Source: JAABRU01 sp050180235 (GTDB taxonomy: Bacteria; Desulfobacterota; Desulfobacteria; Desulfobacterales; Desulfococcaceae). From it: a stretch of 45,144 nucleotides of DNA. The position numbers were made by a program, and so were the translations under genes. Below the pieces are notes generated by a model. The model ran no database searches. It had not been told where the DNA came from and saw only the letters and a program-made list of their open reading frames with translations. The DNA lies in NCBI GenBank assembly GCA_050180235.1, contig JBFXEJ010000042.1, forward strand, positions 1-45,144, written 5' to 3'. Of the stretch, positions 1 to 8,712 are shown piece by piece; position 1 is the stretch's first letter, and each line of letters starts with the position of its first letter.

Positions 1-31
1 TTAAGAAATCATCTTATTTTTTTACAAGTCC

Positions 32-3000
32 TTACTCTTCTAATGCGCTCTCAATGATATTAATTTCTTCTTCCGTCAGGTCGTAAAGGTTGTAAACCAA
101 CTGGTCTATTTGCTTTTCAAGGGTGGCGGTGTTTTCTCCTTTTTCTTTTTTAGCCAATATTTGTTCGACTAAGTTTACAAAAGGTTTTTGTTCTTTTTTG
201 CTAAGTGGGGGAACGGGGATATTTTCAAAAAATATTTTCCTCAACTCCCTTGTTCCACCTTGCAGTTCAGGGCAGTTTTCACGTATCCAACGATCTGATA
301 TTTTTGAATGAAAATATCCAAGTAAATATTTTAACGACACAGAATTACTGGTAAGAATGAATCCTTTATCATTGATAAGATGACCCTTATCATCAAAAAC
401 AAAGGGCAGGAACAGAGTCATATTTGGGTAAATAATTTTCTCCTTTTCAAATTCTTGATGATAACTAATTGGATCTTGAGTTTCAAACCATTTATTTCCT
501 GTTTTTTTTCTGCTTTTGGCTCTTTGACCATTTTCGTCAATAAATTCTTCACCAGTTTGATGCAGTCGCTTTCCAAAACTTTGCAAATAGGCTTTTACAG
601 CAGGATAATGATCAATATTGAGTTTTAAAGCAGGAAAAGTAGCTATCAGCCACAAATCGGCAAATTCGGCTTTGTAGCGTTTAATATCTCTGCCACGCAA
701 TATAGGTTTGATGATTTCCGCGCTTTTAGGGTCTTGGGCTGTCAATTCATCTTTTTTCTTTCCATCAATAATAAATGCTTCGTTAAAACCTGTTTTAATA
801 CCATAATTAATTTGTATATCCCACTCTTTCAATGGTTTGCCAATACGCTCAATTTTGGCTTTGATACTTTGTTCCAAAGGACTTGCAATCTTCCAGCTTT
901 CATCTGTTTCAGGATAAACAGACAATACCCGGTTTTTAAAAACATCTAAATCATTTACATTTTTTTCTTTGCTCACATCCAGGGCAGCAAAAGGCTTTTG
1001 GAACGCCTGCTTTTTGAAAATCAAAATATTGGAATCCACAACAGCCTCTTCAAAAACGCCGCTTCCCAAATCTATGAGTAATTCAGGCTGGGTGTGTTTT
1101 AAAAAATAGTTTCGGGTAGTTTTGCCATAACCTGCACGTATCCATTTATTGGATGTAATATAGCCCAGATACCCGCCATTTTTCAGGACAGTATTTCCTT
1201 TTTCATAAAAAAGGGAATAAATGTCACCTGTTTTTTCATAGGTCTGATAATCAAATCTCTTGATCTGTTCAGAAACCTCTTTCATTGACTGCAATTGAAT
1301 ATACGGCGGATTTCCAATTACCGCATCAAAACCCGCAAAATCGCCGTCATCATTCAGCACTTCAGGAAATTCAAACCGCCATTCAAAAGCGTTTTCAAAT
1401 ATCCTGCCGGTTTTTATTTCTTCAATCCCTGCTTCCAATTTTTGGATTTCTTCGCTCAGCTTCTTCAGTTTTTTGTTCCAGTCTGCTTTTTCCTTTTTGC
1501 CCATTTCAAAAAACTGCCACTGATTGGTCATTTCAGCAAGTTCACCGGACAGTTTGCGCAGCTTCTTTACCTTCGGATCATTCTGTGAAATTTCACTTCT
1601 GAAATCCGATTTGATGTCGGCAATCAGCCCTTCCATTTCTTTTTTCTGCTCTTTGGTCCGGGCATTGCGGTAAGTGTCAACGGCTATACGGTATTCGTCA
1701 ATCGTGTGCCTGCTTTTTTTCAAAGCCTGTTTCAGATCAGCGTCAATGGGAAAACGGCTCACCAGCGAGTTTCCGCATTTGATGTTGATGTCAATGTTGG
1801 GGAGTGTTTCCAACGCAGGTTGAGCGGAGTCGAAACCAGAGTTTTTGTAATACGCATTCTTCAAAAGCTCAATCCACAGACGCAGACGGCAGATTTTTAC
1901 GGAATTGGAATTGATGTCCACCCCGAAAAGGCAGTTTTCTGTAATGGTCTGTTTTTCGTGGAACAGGGTTTCCTGCACGCGCTGACTTTCTCTGTTTTTT
2001 GGATTGTATTCAAACAGATCGCCGTTTTCATCTGTTACCGTCAGTTCATCATTTACGACTGCCACCTGATATTCTTTCACGCGTCTGCCGCTGCGGTCTT
2101 GCAGAATTTTCAGATCATTTTTGACAGCAATCATTTCATTGAGCGCGGAAACCAGAAAATGTCCCGAACCCACAGCAGGATCGCAGATTCTGATGCTGTT
2201 TACAATCTTATTGGCTTCTTTTATGTCATTTATTTGCTTACAGATTTCGTTAAAGCTTTCCGAAAGTCCAAAATTTTCGGAAAGTTTGTAACCCGCATCT
2301 TTAAATTTCTGCACCACAGCCCTGCGGATAGTTTCTTTGCACATATACATAGTGATAAAACCCGGAGTGAAAAACGAACCGTCTTTGTATCCGTTTATTT
2401 TCTCGAAAATCAGTCCGAGCACCGAGGCATTGATAAGCGTTTTGTTATCTTCCTGAATTTCTTCCGAACCTTTGCTGCTGAAATCATAAGCGTCCAGAAA
2501 CGCAAAAAGATATTCAATCGCTGAAATGCTGCCTGTCCGCTTTCTGCCCTGCCGGTCTTTCAGCACGGTCTGCGGAAAAACCGGAATGGTTTTGTCTTTT
2601 TTCAGACTGCTGACAAACAAAGTAAGCTGCTCAAGGTCTGTCGGCTCAAAAAGCGAAGAATTGAGATAAGGAACTTTCTCAAATACTTTTTTCACATCTT
2701 CGTTCCGATCCTCATGCCTGCGCGCCAGCACCTGAAAAAACAGACTGTTAAGGTCATCATAGTTTCTGATTTTGTCAATGCTGAGAAAGGAATACGATTT
2801 GTCGCGTTTGTGATAAGTGAGCAGTTGCGCTTCCAGCAGTTTCAAAAACAGAATGCGGTTTATCCATGTAATGGAAAGTTCAAGGGCAATATTAAAAAGC
2901 TGCTCCTGTACATTGGCACCGAACTGAGTTGGATTTTCAAGTCTGCCCAGTTTATCCAGACTGTCCAACTGAATCATGGCATCTTCAATAAACGTCCCTG

Positions 3001-3163
3001 TGTGCCTCTGTCCCTGCTTATTTCTGCAAATCAGTTTTTTGGCGCCCTCTTTGGATTCGCTTAAGCCGATGATGTGCAGCAGCTCGCTGTAAAAGCCTTT
3101 GTCAAGACTGCTGCTGTCGCTGATGAACGGAAGTTTTAGGCGATATTTATTTTCAGAAATCAC
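32..3163 (-). CDS. Type IIG-like DNA methyltransferase, nuclease domain absent
   Basis: Adenine-N6 DNA methyltransferase of the Eco57I/type IIG class, 1043 aa. SAM-binding motif DPAVGSGHFL begins near residue 328 and catalytic NPPY is at 617-620; a charged helical region lies between them. The last ~420 residues should form the target recognition domain. From residue ~9 to NPPY it is nearly identical to the gene upstream (3358-6969), but it begins where that protein has residue ~249, so the PD-(D/E)XK nuclease is missing. After NPPY the two proteins are unrelated until the final ~25 residues. The start is GTG, preceded by AGGTGAG, which is a good ribosome binding site, so the short form looks translatable. 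Residues 441-449 hold a short insertion (GFDSAQP) absent from the sister. Expected activity is methylation without cleavage, at a site different from the sister's; specificity cannot be read from sequence. Family call is firm, the modification-only role is inferred. Confidence 0.88.
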   Translation of the reverse strand: MISENKYRLKLPFISDSSSLDKGFYSELLHIIGLSESKEGAKKLICRNKQGQRHTGTFIEDAMIQLDSLDKLGRLENPTQFGANVQEQLFNIALELSITWINRILFLKLLEAQLLTYHKRDKSYSFLSIDKIRNYDDLNSLFFQVLARRHEDRNEDVKKVFEKVPYLNSSLFEPTDLEQLTLFVSSLKKDKTIPVFPQTVLKDRQGRKRTGSISAIEYLFAFLDAYDFSSKGSEEIQEDNKTLINASVLGLIFEKINGYKDGSFFTPGFITMYMCKETIRRAVVQKFKDAGYKLSENFGLSESFNEICKQINDIKEANKIVNSIRICDPAVGSGHFLVSALNEMIAVKNDLKILQDRSGRRVKEYQVAVVNDELTVTDENGDLFEYNPKNRESQRVQETLFHEKQTITENCLFGVDINSNSVKICRLRLWIELLKNAYYKNSGFDSAQPALETLPNIDINIKCGNSLVSRFPIDADLKQALKKSRHTIDEYRIAVDTYRNARTKEQKKEMEGLIADIKSDFRSEISQNDPKVKKLRKLSGELAEMTNQWQFFEMGKKEKADWNKKLKKLSEEIQKLEAGIEEIKTGRIFENAFEWRFEFPEVLNDDGDFAGFDAVIGNPPYIQLQSMKEVSEQIKRFDYQTYEKTGDIYSLFYEKGNTVLKNGGYLGYITSNKWIRAGYGKTTRNYFLKHTQPELLIDLGSGVFEEAVVDSNILIFKKQAFQKPFAALDVSKEKNVNDLDVFKNRVLSVYPETDESWKIASPLEQSIKAKIERIGKPLKEWDIQINYGIKTGFNEAFIIDGKKKDELTAQDPKSAEIIKPILRGRDIKRYKAEFADLWLIATFPALKLNIDHYPAVKAYLQSFGKRLHQTGEEFIDENGQRAKSRKKTGNKWFETQDPISYHQEFEKEKIIYPNMTLFLPFVFDDKGHLINDKGFILTSNSVSLKYLLGYFHSKISDRWIRENCPELQGGTRELRKIFFENIPVPPLSKKEQKPFVNLVEQILAKKEKGENTATLEKQIDQLVYNLYDLTEEEINIIESALEE

Positions 3164-3170
3164 TTAACTC

Positions 3171-3241
3171 ACCTGAAAAATTTGGCAATTTTTGGAAAGT
3201 TGTCAAATCTGTTTTAACCTGCGAATTTAAAATCAGGGCTT
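3171..3241 (-). repeat. Duplicated leader of the type IIG genes (downstream copy)
   Basis: About 70 bp just upstream of the GTG start of the truncated methyltransferase align with 6992-7073, the leader of the full-length gene. The copy at 6992-7073 carries about 12 extra bases. The duplication therefore covered the leader as well as the body, and the nuclease-coding part was lost later. Includes a degenerate dyad at 3180-3208. Confidence 0.75.
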
Positions 3242-3357
3242 TATTCAGCGGGGTTTTCTGCTGCATAACATTTGAGATCAGCCTCCGGCAAATCCGGTTG
3301 GCCGGAGCGAATTGCTATGCAGCATAAAACAGGATGCGTAATTGGTATTTGCTCTTT

Positions 3358-6300
3358 TTATGCGCTCTCAATGATTTTAATTTCCTCTTCGCTCAAGTCG
3401 TAAAGGTTGTAAACCAACTGGTCTATTTGCTTTTCAAGGGCGGCAGCGTCTGCTTTAGGGTTTTGTTTTTTAATTTCAATTATCTTTTTAACCAAATCTG
3501 ATATTTGATTATGTTCTTCTTTTGTAATCTTTGGGACTAAAAATTCTCTAAAGTCTTTCAAACTTAATGCAGGAAAGTCATCTCTCTGTCCGCTTGTATT
3601 AGAATTCACAATTATATATGAAAAAAATGCACTGTTTAAAATTCCCAATAAAGTTTCGTATGAGATTACATTCTCATCTAAATTATAAATAGCGTATAAA
3701 TTTTTCTTAAAGGCAAAAAATTCATCTATAAGTGTCATTTGGAGCCTAAATTGCCTTGATATTAATTGACGAGCTAATATTTTTTTTGATTTAAACAAAA
3801 TTAGTTCTTTATTTTCTTTAAGTTTTGAATACTCAACAAATTTCAAATTTCCTGATGTTTTTATAAATCTGTAAATCTGTCCATCAAACCAAGGAACTGT
3901 GGTTTCTGATTTTATATCTATCAAATCAATAGGTTTTGGAGGTAAAGTCCCCCTCTGAATTTGTGAAATTTCTCCTAATTTTATTGCATTTCTATTGTAT
4001 TTCTTTCTCAGCCGCAAAATGTTGTGATTTAAAAATATTGTCAAATTTTCATCCCCAAGCCAATCATTGCAATCTATCTCTAAATATTTTAGCTGTGAAT
4101 CAAAATTATCTCGAATGTTAAATTTATAAGTTTTTGTAAGCTCTCCTTTGTTTTTTGATATATGAAGTATAACAGTGTCAACATAAACTTCAAAAATGTC
4201 GTATGGTAGTTGAACTATATTACCAATTAATTGATTTTCTATAAGATACCTCCTAAATTCCCTATATTTATTACCTGACATCCACGTATTAGGCACTATC
4301 ATTATTGAATTATTGAGATTATTGGAAATATTGAGGGAAAGCTCAATAAATGCAATAAAAGTATTGTTATTACCAAACGTTAAACGATAATTGTCAAAAA
4401 TTCTCTTTTCACTTATTAACATATACGGCGGATTCCCAATCACCACATCAAAGCCTGCAAAATCGCCGTCATCATTCAGCACTTCAGGAAATTCAAACCG
4501 CCATTCAAAAGCGTTTTCAAATATTTTGCCGGTTTTTATTTCTTCCATCTCTGCTTCCAATTTTTGGATTTCTTTGGTCAGTTGCTCCTTTTTTCTGTTC
4601 CAGTCAGCTTTTTCCTTTTTGCTCATTTCAAAAAACTGCCCCTGACTGGTCATTTCAAGAAGTTCACCGGACAGTTTGCGCAGTTTCTTTACTTTCGGAT
4701 CATTCTGTGAAATTTCACTTCTGAAATCTGATTTAATATCGGCAATCAGCCGTTCCATTTCTTTTTTCTGCTCTTTGGTTTGTGCATTGCGGTAAGTGTC
4801 AACAGCTATACGGTATTCATCAATCGTGTGCCTGCTTTTTTTCAGGGCATGTTTCAGATCCGCGTCAATGGGAAAACGGCTCACCAGCGAGTTTCCGCAT
4901 TTGATGTTGATGTCAATGTTGGGGAGCGTCTCAAGTTCTGTCGCGTTTTTGTAATACGCATTCTTCAAAAGTTCAATCCACAGACGCAGACGGCAGATTT
5001 TTACTGAATTGGAATTAATATCAACCCCGAAAAGGCAGTTTTCTATGATGGTCTGCTTTTCGTGAAACAGGGTTTCCTGTATGCGCTGACTTTCTCTGTT
5101 TTTTGGATTGTATTCAAACAGTCCACCGTCTTCATCTGTTACCGTCAGTTCATCATTTTCCACTTCCACCGGATATTCTTTCAGGCGTTTTCCGTCACGA
5201 TCCAGCAGAATTTTCAGGTCGTTTTTGACAGCAATCATTTCATTGAGCGCGGAAACCAGAAAATGTCCCGAACCCACAGCAGGATCGCAGATTTTAATGC
5301 TGTTTAAAATCTCGTTTGCTTCTTTCCGGTTTTCAATTTTATCGTAAAGTTCTTCAATATTCGTGCATTTCCATTTTTTAATTTCATTGAATTTCTGCAC
5401 AACTGCTTTGCGGATGGTTTCGCGGCACATATACATAGTGATAAAACCCGGAGTGAAAAACGAACCGTCTCTGTATCCGTTTATTTTCTCGAAAATCAGT
5501 CCGAGCACTGATGCATTGATAAGCGTTTTGTTATCTTCCTGAATTTCTTCCGAACCTTCGCTGCTGAAATCATAAGCGTCCAGAAACGCAAAAAGATATT
5601 CAATCGCTGAAATGCTGCCTGTCCGCTTTCTGCCCTGCCGGTCTTTCAGCACGGTCTGCGAAAAAACCGGAATGGTTTTATCATTTTTCAGATTGCTGAC
5701 AAACAAAGTAAGCTGTTCAAGGTCTGTCGGCTCAAAAAGCGAAGAATTGAGATATGGCACTTTCTCAAATGTTTTTTTCACATCTTCGTTCCGCTCCTCA
5801 TGCCTGCGTGCCAATACCTGAAAAAACAGACTGTTGAGGTCATCATAGTTTCTTATTTTGTCAATGCTGAGAAAGGAATACGATTTATCACCTTTGTGAT
5901 AAGTGATAAGCTGTGCTTCCAGCAGCTTCAAAAACAGAATGCGGTTTATCCATGTAATGGAAAGTTCAAGGGCAACCGCAAAAAGCTGCTCCTGCGCATT
6001 GGCACCAAAGTGATTTGGATTTTCAAGTCTGCCCAGTTTATCCAGACTGTCCAACTGAATCATGGCATCTTCAATAAACGTCCCTGTGTTCCTTTGGCCC
6101 TGCTTATTTCTGCCAATCAGTTTTTTGCCCCCTTCTTTGGATTCGCTTAAGCCGATGATGTGCAGCAGCTCGCTGTAAAAGCCTTTGTCAAGGCTGTTGC
6201 TGTCGTTGATGAACGGAAGTTTTAACAGATGCTCAGGGGATAAAAGTTTAAACAAAGCAATCAGCAAAGAGTCATCTGTCTTGTCGTCATTGTCAGTTTT

Positions 6301-6969
6301 ATCAGTTTTACGAATAAGCACTTTCTGATAATCCTGTAGATTGAAGTAAGTAAATTCAATTTCTGCGGAAATGCTGTCAATAAACGGCGCGGCAATCTGT
6401 CTGTAGAAAAAATCAGTTTTGGTATCTGCCCAGCGTCTGTCCTCAAAGTCCTGAAACTCTGTTACAAATTTTTTGTTCTGGGCAAAAATCCTGTCAAAAA
6501 CAACAGCATCAAAAATGAACCATTCATTGATATTGCTTGCCACCAGATGTTTTATTTCAAGGTTTTTATGTGTAATTCTCTCACGTAAATAGTAAAGCAC
6601 CAGTTCCTGAAACGCCTTTGCATTCAGTTTTTCTGTGGTAATCATTTCTGCTTTGTTGGAAGGTCTTTTTGCCTCAATAATTACCCCAACCTTGCTTTTG
6701 GTGTCTTTCCCCAGATGAATGACAAGGTCTTTTCTGTCTTTGGTATTTATCGCATTGGTTTCACGATAGTATGTGTCACGCAGAAAGTCCCGAATATCAT
6801 TTTTCAGATGTTCTTCACTTTCATCTTCAGGCCGCTGTTCAGCAATGCTGATTTTTTTAAGAAGAGAAATGAGATTGACTTTGAAATTCTCAATTTCTGT
6901 TCTGTTTGGCTTTACTTTCAGCCAGGCTTTGTTCAAAGCCTGTTTTGGGCTCAGTTGTTTTAAAATCAT
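3358..6969 (-). CDS. Type IIG restriction-modification enzyme (Eco57I-like), full length
   Basis: Single-chain restriction endonuclease/methyltransferase, 1203 aa. The N-terminal nuclease shows the PD-(D/E)XK pattern: D81, then E99-A-K101 in the stretch VGVIIEAK. A helical connector follows; the SAM motif DPAVGSGHFL is at about 562-571 and NPPY at 846-849, giving an N6-adenine methyltransferase. The last ~350 residues are the target recognition domain. The frame is open to 7137, but I place the start at 6969: that ATG follows a purine-rich GAAAGGAAG and the preceding stretch is the duplicated leader with a palindrome, which looks non-coding. It is the upstream member of a tandem pair transcribed toward 32-3163, 194 bp apart. 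Likely acts as a self-contained defence enzyme needing no separate methylase or specificity subunit. Whether it is active cannot be judged, but all expected motifs are present. Confidence 0.9.
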   Translation of the reverse strand: MILKQLSPKQALNKAWLKVKPNRTEIENFKVNLISLLKKISIAEQRPEDESEEHLKNDIRDFLRDTYYRETNAINTKDRKDLVIHLGKDTKSKVGVIIEAKRPSNKAEMITTEKLNAKAFQELVLYYLRERITHKNLEIKHLVASNINEWFIFDAVVFDRIFAQNKKFVTEFQDFEDRRWADTKTDFFYRQIAAPFIDSISAEIEFTYFNLQDYQKVLIRKTDKTDNDDKTDDSLLIALFKLLSPEHLLKLPFINDSNSLDKGFYSELLHIIGLSESKEGGKKLIGRNKQGQRNTGTFIEDAMIQLDSLDKLGRLENPNHFGANAQEQLFAVALELSITWINRILFLKLLEAQLITYHKGDKSYSFLSIDKIRNYDDLNSLFFQVLARRHEERNEDVKKTFEKVPYLNSSLFEPTDLEQLTLFVSNLKNDKTIPVFSQTVLKDRQGRKRTGSISAIEYLFAFLDAYDFSSEGSEEIQEDNKTLINASVLGLIFEKINGYRDGSFFTPGFITMYMCRETIRKAVVQKFNEIKKWKCTNIEELYDKIENRKEANEILNSIKICDPAVGSGHFLVSALNEMIAVKNDLKILLDRDGKRLKEYPVEVENDELTVTDEDGGLFEYNPKNRESQRIQETLFHEKQTIIENCLFGVDINSNSVKICRLRLWIELLKNAYYKNATELETLPNIDINIKCGNSLVSRFPIDADLKHALKKSRHTIDEYRIAVDTYRNAQTKEQKKEMERLIADIKSDFRSEISQNDPKVKKLRKLSGELLEMTSQGQFFEMSKKEKADWNRKKEQLTKEIQKLEAEMEEIKTGKIFENAFEWRFEFPEVLNDDGDFAGFDVVIGNPPYMLISEKRIFDNYRLTFGNNNTFIAFIELSLNISNNLNNSIMIVPNTWMSGNKYREFRRYLIENQLIGNIVQLPYDIFEVYVDTVILHISKNKGELTKTYKFNIRDNFDSQLKYLEIDCNDWLGDENLTIFLNHNILRLRKKYNRNAIKLGEISQIQRGTLPPKPIDLIDIKSETTVPWFDGQIYRFIKTSGNLKFVEYSKLKENKELILFKSKKILARQLISRQFRLQMTLIDEFFAFKKNLYAIYNLDENVISYETLLGILNSAFFSYIIVNSNTSGQRDDFPALSLKDFREFLVPKITKEEHNQISDLVKKIIEIKKQNPKADAAALEKQIDQLVYNLYDLSEEEIKIIESA

Positions 6970-7014
6970 TTGGAAAATCTTCCTTTCATTAACCTGAAAA
7001 ATTTGACCTGAAAG

Positions 7015-7043
7015 ATTTGACAATTTTTGGAAAATTGTCAAAT
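7015..7043. promoter_or_regulatory. Perfect dyad upstream of the type IIG gene
   Basis: A 29-bp inverted repeat with 13-bp arms (ATTTGACAATTTT, then TGG, then the complement) lies 46-74 bp upstream of the ATG at 6969. A two-mismatch version is at 3180-3208, 17-45 bp upstream of the GTG of the second gene. Position and conservation suggest an operator, as in autoregulated restriction systems. No promoter is clear, and a transcript hairpin is an alternative. Confidence 0.5.
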
Positions 7044-7168
7044 CTGTTTGAACCTGCGGATTTAAAATCAGGGTTCCATTACAGATCCGCATTCCCGGCT
7101 GCAAAATTCTGCTGATTTGCAGGAATCGGATTTTCACCTATACCATTACTCAGAAAATTTGATGGTAC

Positions 7169-7246
7169 AGCCACGAATTGCACAAATGACACGAATTACA
7201 TGAATTATGGCTTGTGCATTCGTGCAGATTCGTGTTATTCGTGGCT
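7169..7246. repeat. Inverted repeat with AGCCACGAAT ends
   Basis: A 78-bp element begins AGCCACGAAT and ends ATTCGTGGCT; its interior is built of repeated CACGAAT units. It occupies most of the gap between the type IIG start and the DUF2442 gene. No open frame. Looks like a dispersed intergenic repeat, not a terminator, because there is no T run. Confidence 0.6.
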
Positions 7247-7363
7247 ATTACTTAAATTTATAAACTCTGCTAATGCAAGCCTTTTGAATGCGGTATTTTA
7301 AAACCGAAATGTTTCAAGTAATGGTATATGAGCGGCAGCGGGCAGTCCGGCAAATTCCGATCC

Positions 7364-7645
7364 TCACGATGCTTTTTTATGAAGCCGGTCAGCATACTGT
7401 GTCCTGTCTCCGATTCCCGGAAGAAGTGATTTTACAGATATGTCCTCGTCAAGTTCGTCCCAGTGAAGCCCGGTTCCCCCGCCGCTGATGACATAATTCT
7501 CCAACTGTTCCCGCCCTGCACCCAGAAGGCGGGGAAAATAAGCCAGCGGCACACTCAGCCCGTGTCCGTCCCTCATTTCCACCCACATATTGTCCGCATC
7601 AAAGGAAAGTTTCTCCGCCAGCGGCTTAAAGGTCAAAGTGTTCAT
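7364..7645 (-). CDS. DUF2442 domain protein
   Basis: 93-aa protein with the DUF2442 signature: a WVEMRDGHGLSVPLAYFPRL-type segment, then GGGTGLHWDELDEDISVKSL. DUF2442 proteins are small, usually encoded directly after a DUF4160 protein, and the pair is often suspected to be toxin-antitoxin-like; no function is firmly established. The ATG overlaps the 3' end of the DUF4160 frame by about 20 bp, the arrangement expected for translational coupling. The partner is interrupted here (7626-7871), so this gene may have lost its partner. The RBS lies inside the partner frame (GAAAGG). Confidence 0.85.
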   Translation of the reverse strand: MNTLTFKPLAEKLSFDADNMWVEMRDGHGLSVPLAYFPRLLGAGREQLENYVISGGGTGLHWDELDEDISVKSLLPGIGDRTQYADRLHKKAS

Positions 7646-7871
7646 TCCGGTGCCTTTCGATAAGTTCTCTGTTTTCTTAGATCACCCGCATCAGCTTCCG
7701 GAGTTCCGGGGATTTCATCCCGTAAGCCTCGGCAATGCTTATCCGGGGCTGCAGCCAGAATTTTGCCACCGATTCTCCTTTCCTGACGTGAATATGTAAG
7801 GGTTACAAGGGGTCTCCCTCATTCGAATAAAAAAAGAATCTTTATCCCTTATATTTGAATACGACAGGCAT
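7626..7871 (-). pseudogene. DUF4160 protein, three in-frame TAA codons
   Basis: Too broken to appear as an open frame. From ATG at 7871 one frame runs 82 codons to TAA at 7626 without any frameshift and reads as a full DUF4160 protein: MPVVFKYKG, stop, RFFFYSNEGDPL, stop, PLHIHVRKGE, then AKFWLQP and LRKLMRVI, stop, ENRELIERHRNE. The diagnostic NEGDP and HIHVRKGE...AKFW segments are intact. The three TAA codons sit where the family usually has Tyr, Glu and Glu, each one base away. The downstream DUF2442 gene overlaps its end. Most likely a recent pseudogene; sequencing error is possible, recoding unlikely because TAA ends other genes here. Confidence 0.75.
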
Positions 7872-7911
7872 GATAAGGTTATTTCTCGTTTTTTAAGGGC
7901 ATAACGCCAAG

Positions 7912-8673
7912 CTAACCGGCGCGTGTTAACGCGTCCTTGCTTGATCGCTTTGTTAGTTTTTTAATGAATGTTTCCACTGATGACTTCTTGAATCCAATAA
8001 CTTTGCCTAATACATAAATACATAAAATGGTTATTATTTTTAACAGTATCCTGCACCAAAAGTAAGCAAGCAATGGGTAGAAAACATAAGCCGAAGGTCG
8101 TACAAACTTTGTTTGGCCTAGATCATTCTTAAAATGCATGGATTGGTATTTGGCAAGTTCTGCTCTTGACTGCTTAATTTTATGAGGATCTGATGTATAT
8201 TCAATACGCTTAACAACTACGGCATCACCGTAGTATCTATGCATTGTGTACTTGTAATCTGAGCAAGAATCACTTTCCGTATACTTGTTCAAATTCATAC
8301 AAACGACAGCATTTGCTCCACTTCTTTGCGCAACGCTCTTCAGAATCTCCCTTGCCTCATTTGGATCATTAGATTCACCCCAGATATTTTCTCCTGTGAT
8401 GGCAACAATTTCACATCCTTTAACGTGATCGGCTTTTGTCATTATGAACTTAGATGGATTTACATAAACTGCTTCTGGGGCAGGCCCGACCATTACTTTC
8501 TTTGCACTTAACCCCTTGGGTGTGGGCACAGGTTCAAATTCTACCGCCTGACCTTGAAAAAGAACATCGGAACCTGACACATTGTTTATATGAACGAAAT
8601 AACTCCGCCCATCATTCCCATCGATGAACCCAAATCTTTTCTCGGCAACAAAGCTTCTTACAGTTCCTTTCAT
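7912..8673 (-). CDS. Cold-shock-domain membrane-anchored protein
   Basis: 253 aa in three parts. Residues 1-65 are a cold shock domain with the two RNA-binding motifs, KRFGFI (12-17) and YFVHI (25-29), so single-stranded nucleic acid binding is expected. Residues ~85-157 (GCEIVAITGENIWG ... AQRSGANAVVCMNL ... YYGDAVVVKR) resemble the YbjQ/UPF0145-like fold in general pattern; this is a weak, memory-based match. Residues ~197-227 are one hydrophobic segment followed by a lysine-rich tail, suggesting membrane anchoring. AAGGAG lies 12-13 bases upstream of the ATG. Lower GC than the neighbours, and it stands alone next to repeats, consistent with acquisition. Function unknown; an RNA-binding protein at the membrane is an inference from the domains. 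Confidence 0.8.
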   Translation of the reverse strand: MKGTVRSFVAEKRFGFIDGNDGRSYFVHINNVSGSDVLFQGQAVEFEPVPTPKGLSAKKVMVGPAPEAVYVNPSKFIMTKADHVKGCEIVAITGENIWGESNDPNEAREILKSVAQRSGANAVVCMNLNKYTESDSCSDYKYTMHRYYGDAVVVKRIEYTSDPHKIKQSRAELAKYQSMHFKNDLGQTKFVRPSAYVFYPLLAYFWCRILLKIITILCIYVLGKVIGFKKSSVETFIKKLTKRSSKDALTRAG

Positions 8674-8712
8674 AACGTGCTTGTACTCCTTTGGAAAGCT
8701 AAACAGTTATTA

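Noticed and set aside
1706..2524. Long plus-strand frame of 272 codons inside the methyltransferase
   Set aside because: Antisense shadow of a strongly supported gene; a similar shadow exists in the sister gene because the DNA is duplicated.
7626..7871. Recoded TAA (suppressed stop) in DUF4160
   Set aside because: TAA ends ordinary genes in the window, for example the truncated methyltransferase, and no suppressor tRNA or alternative code is visible. Pseudogene is simpler.
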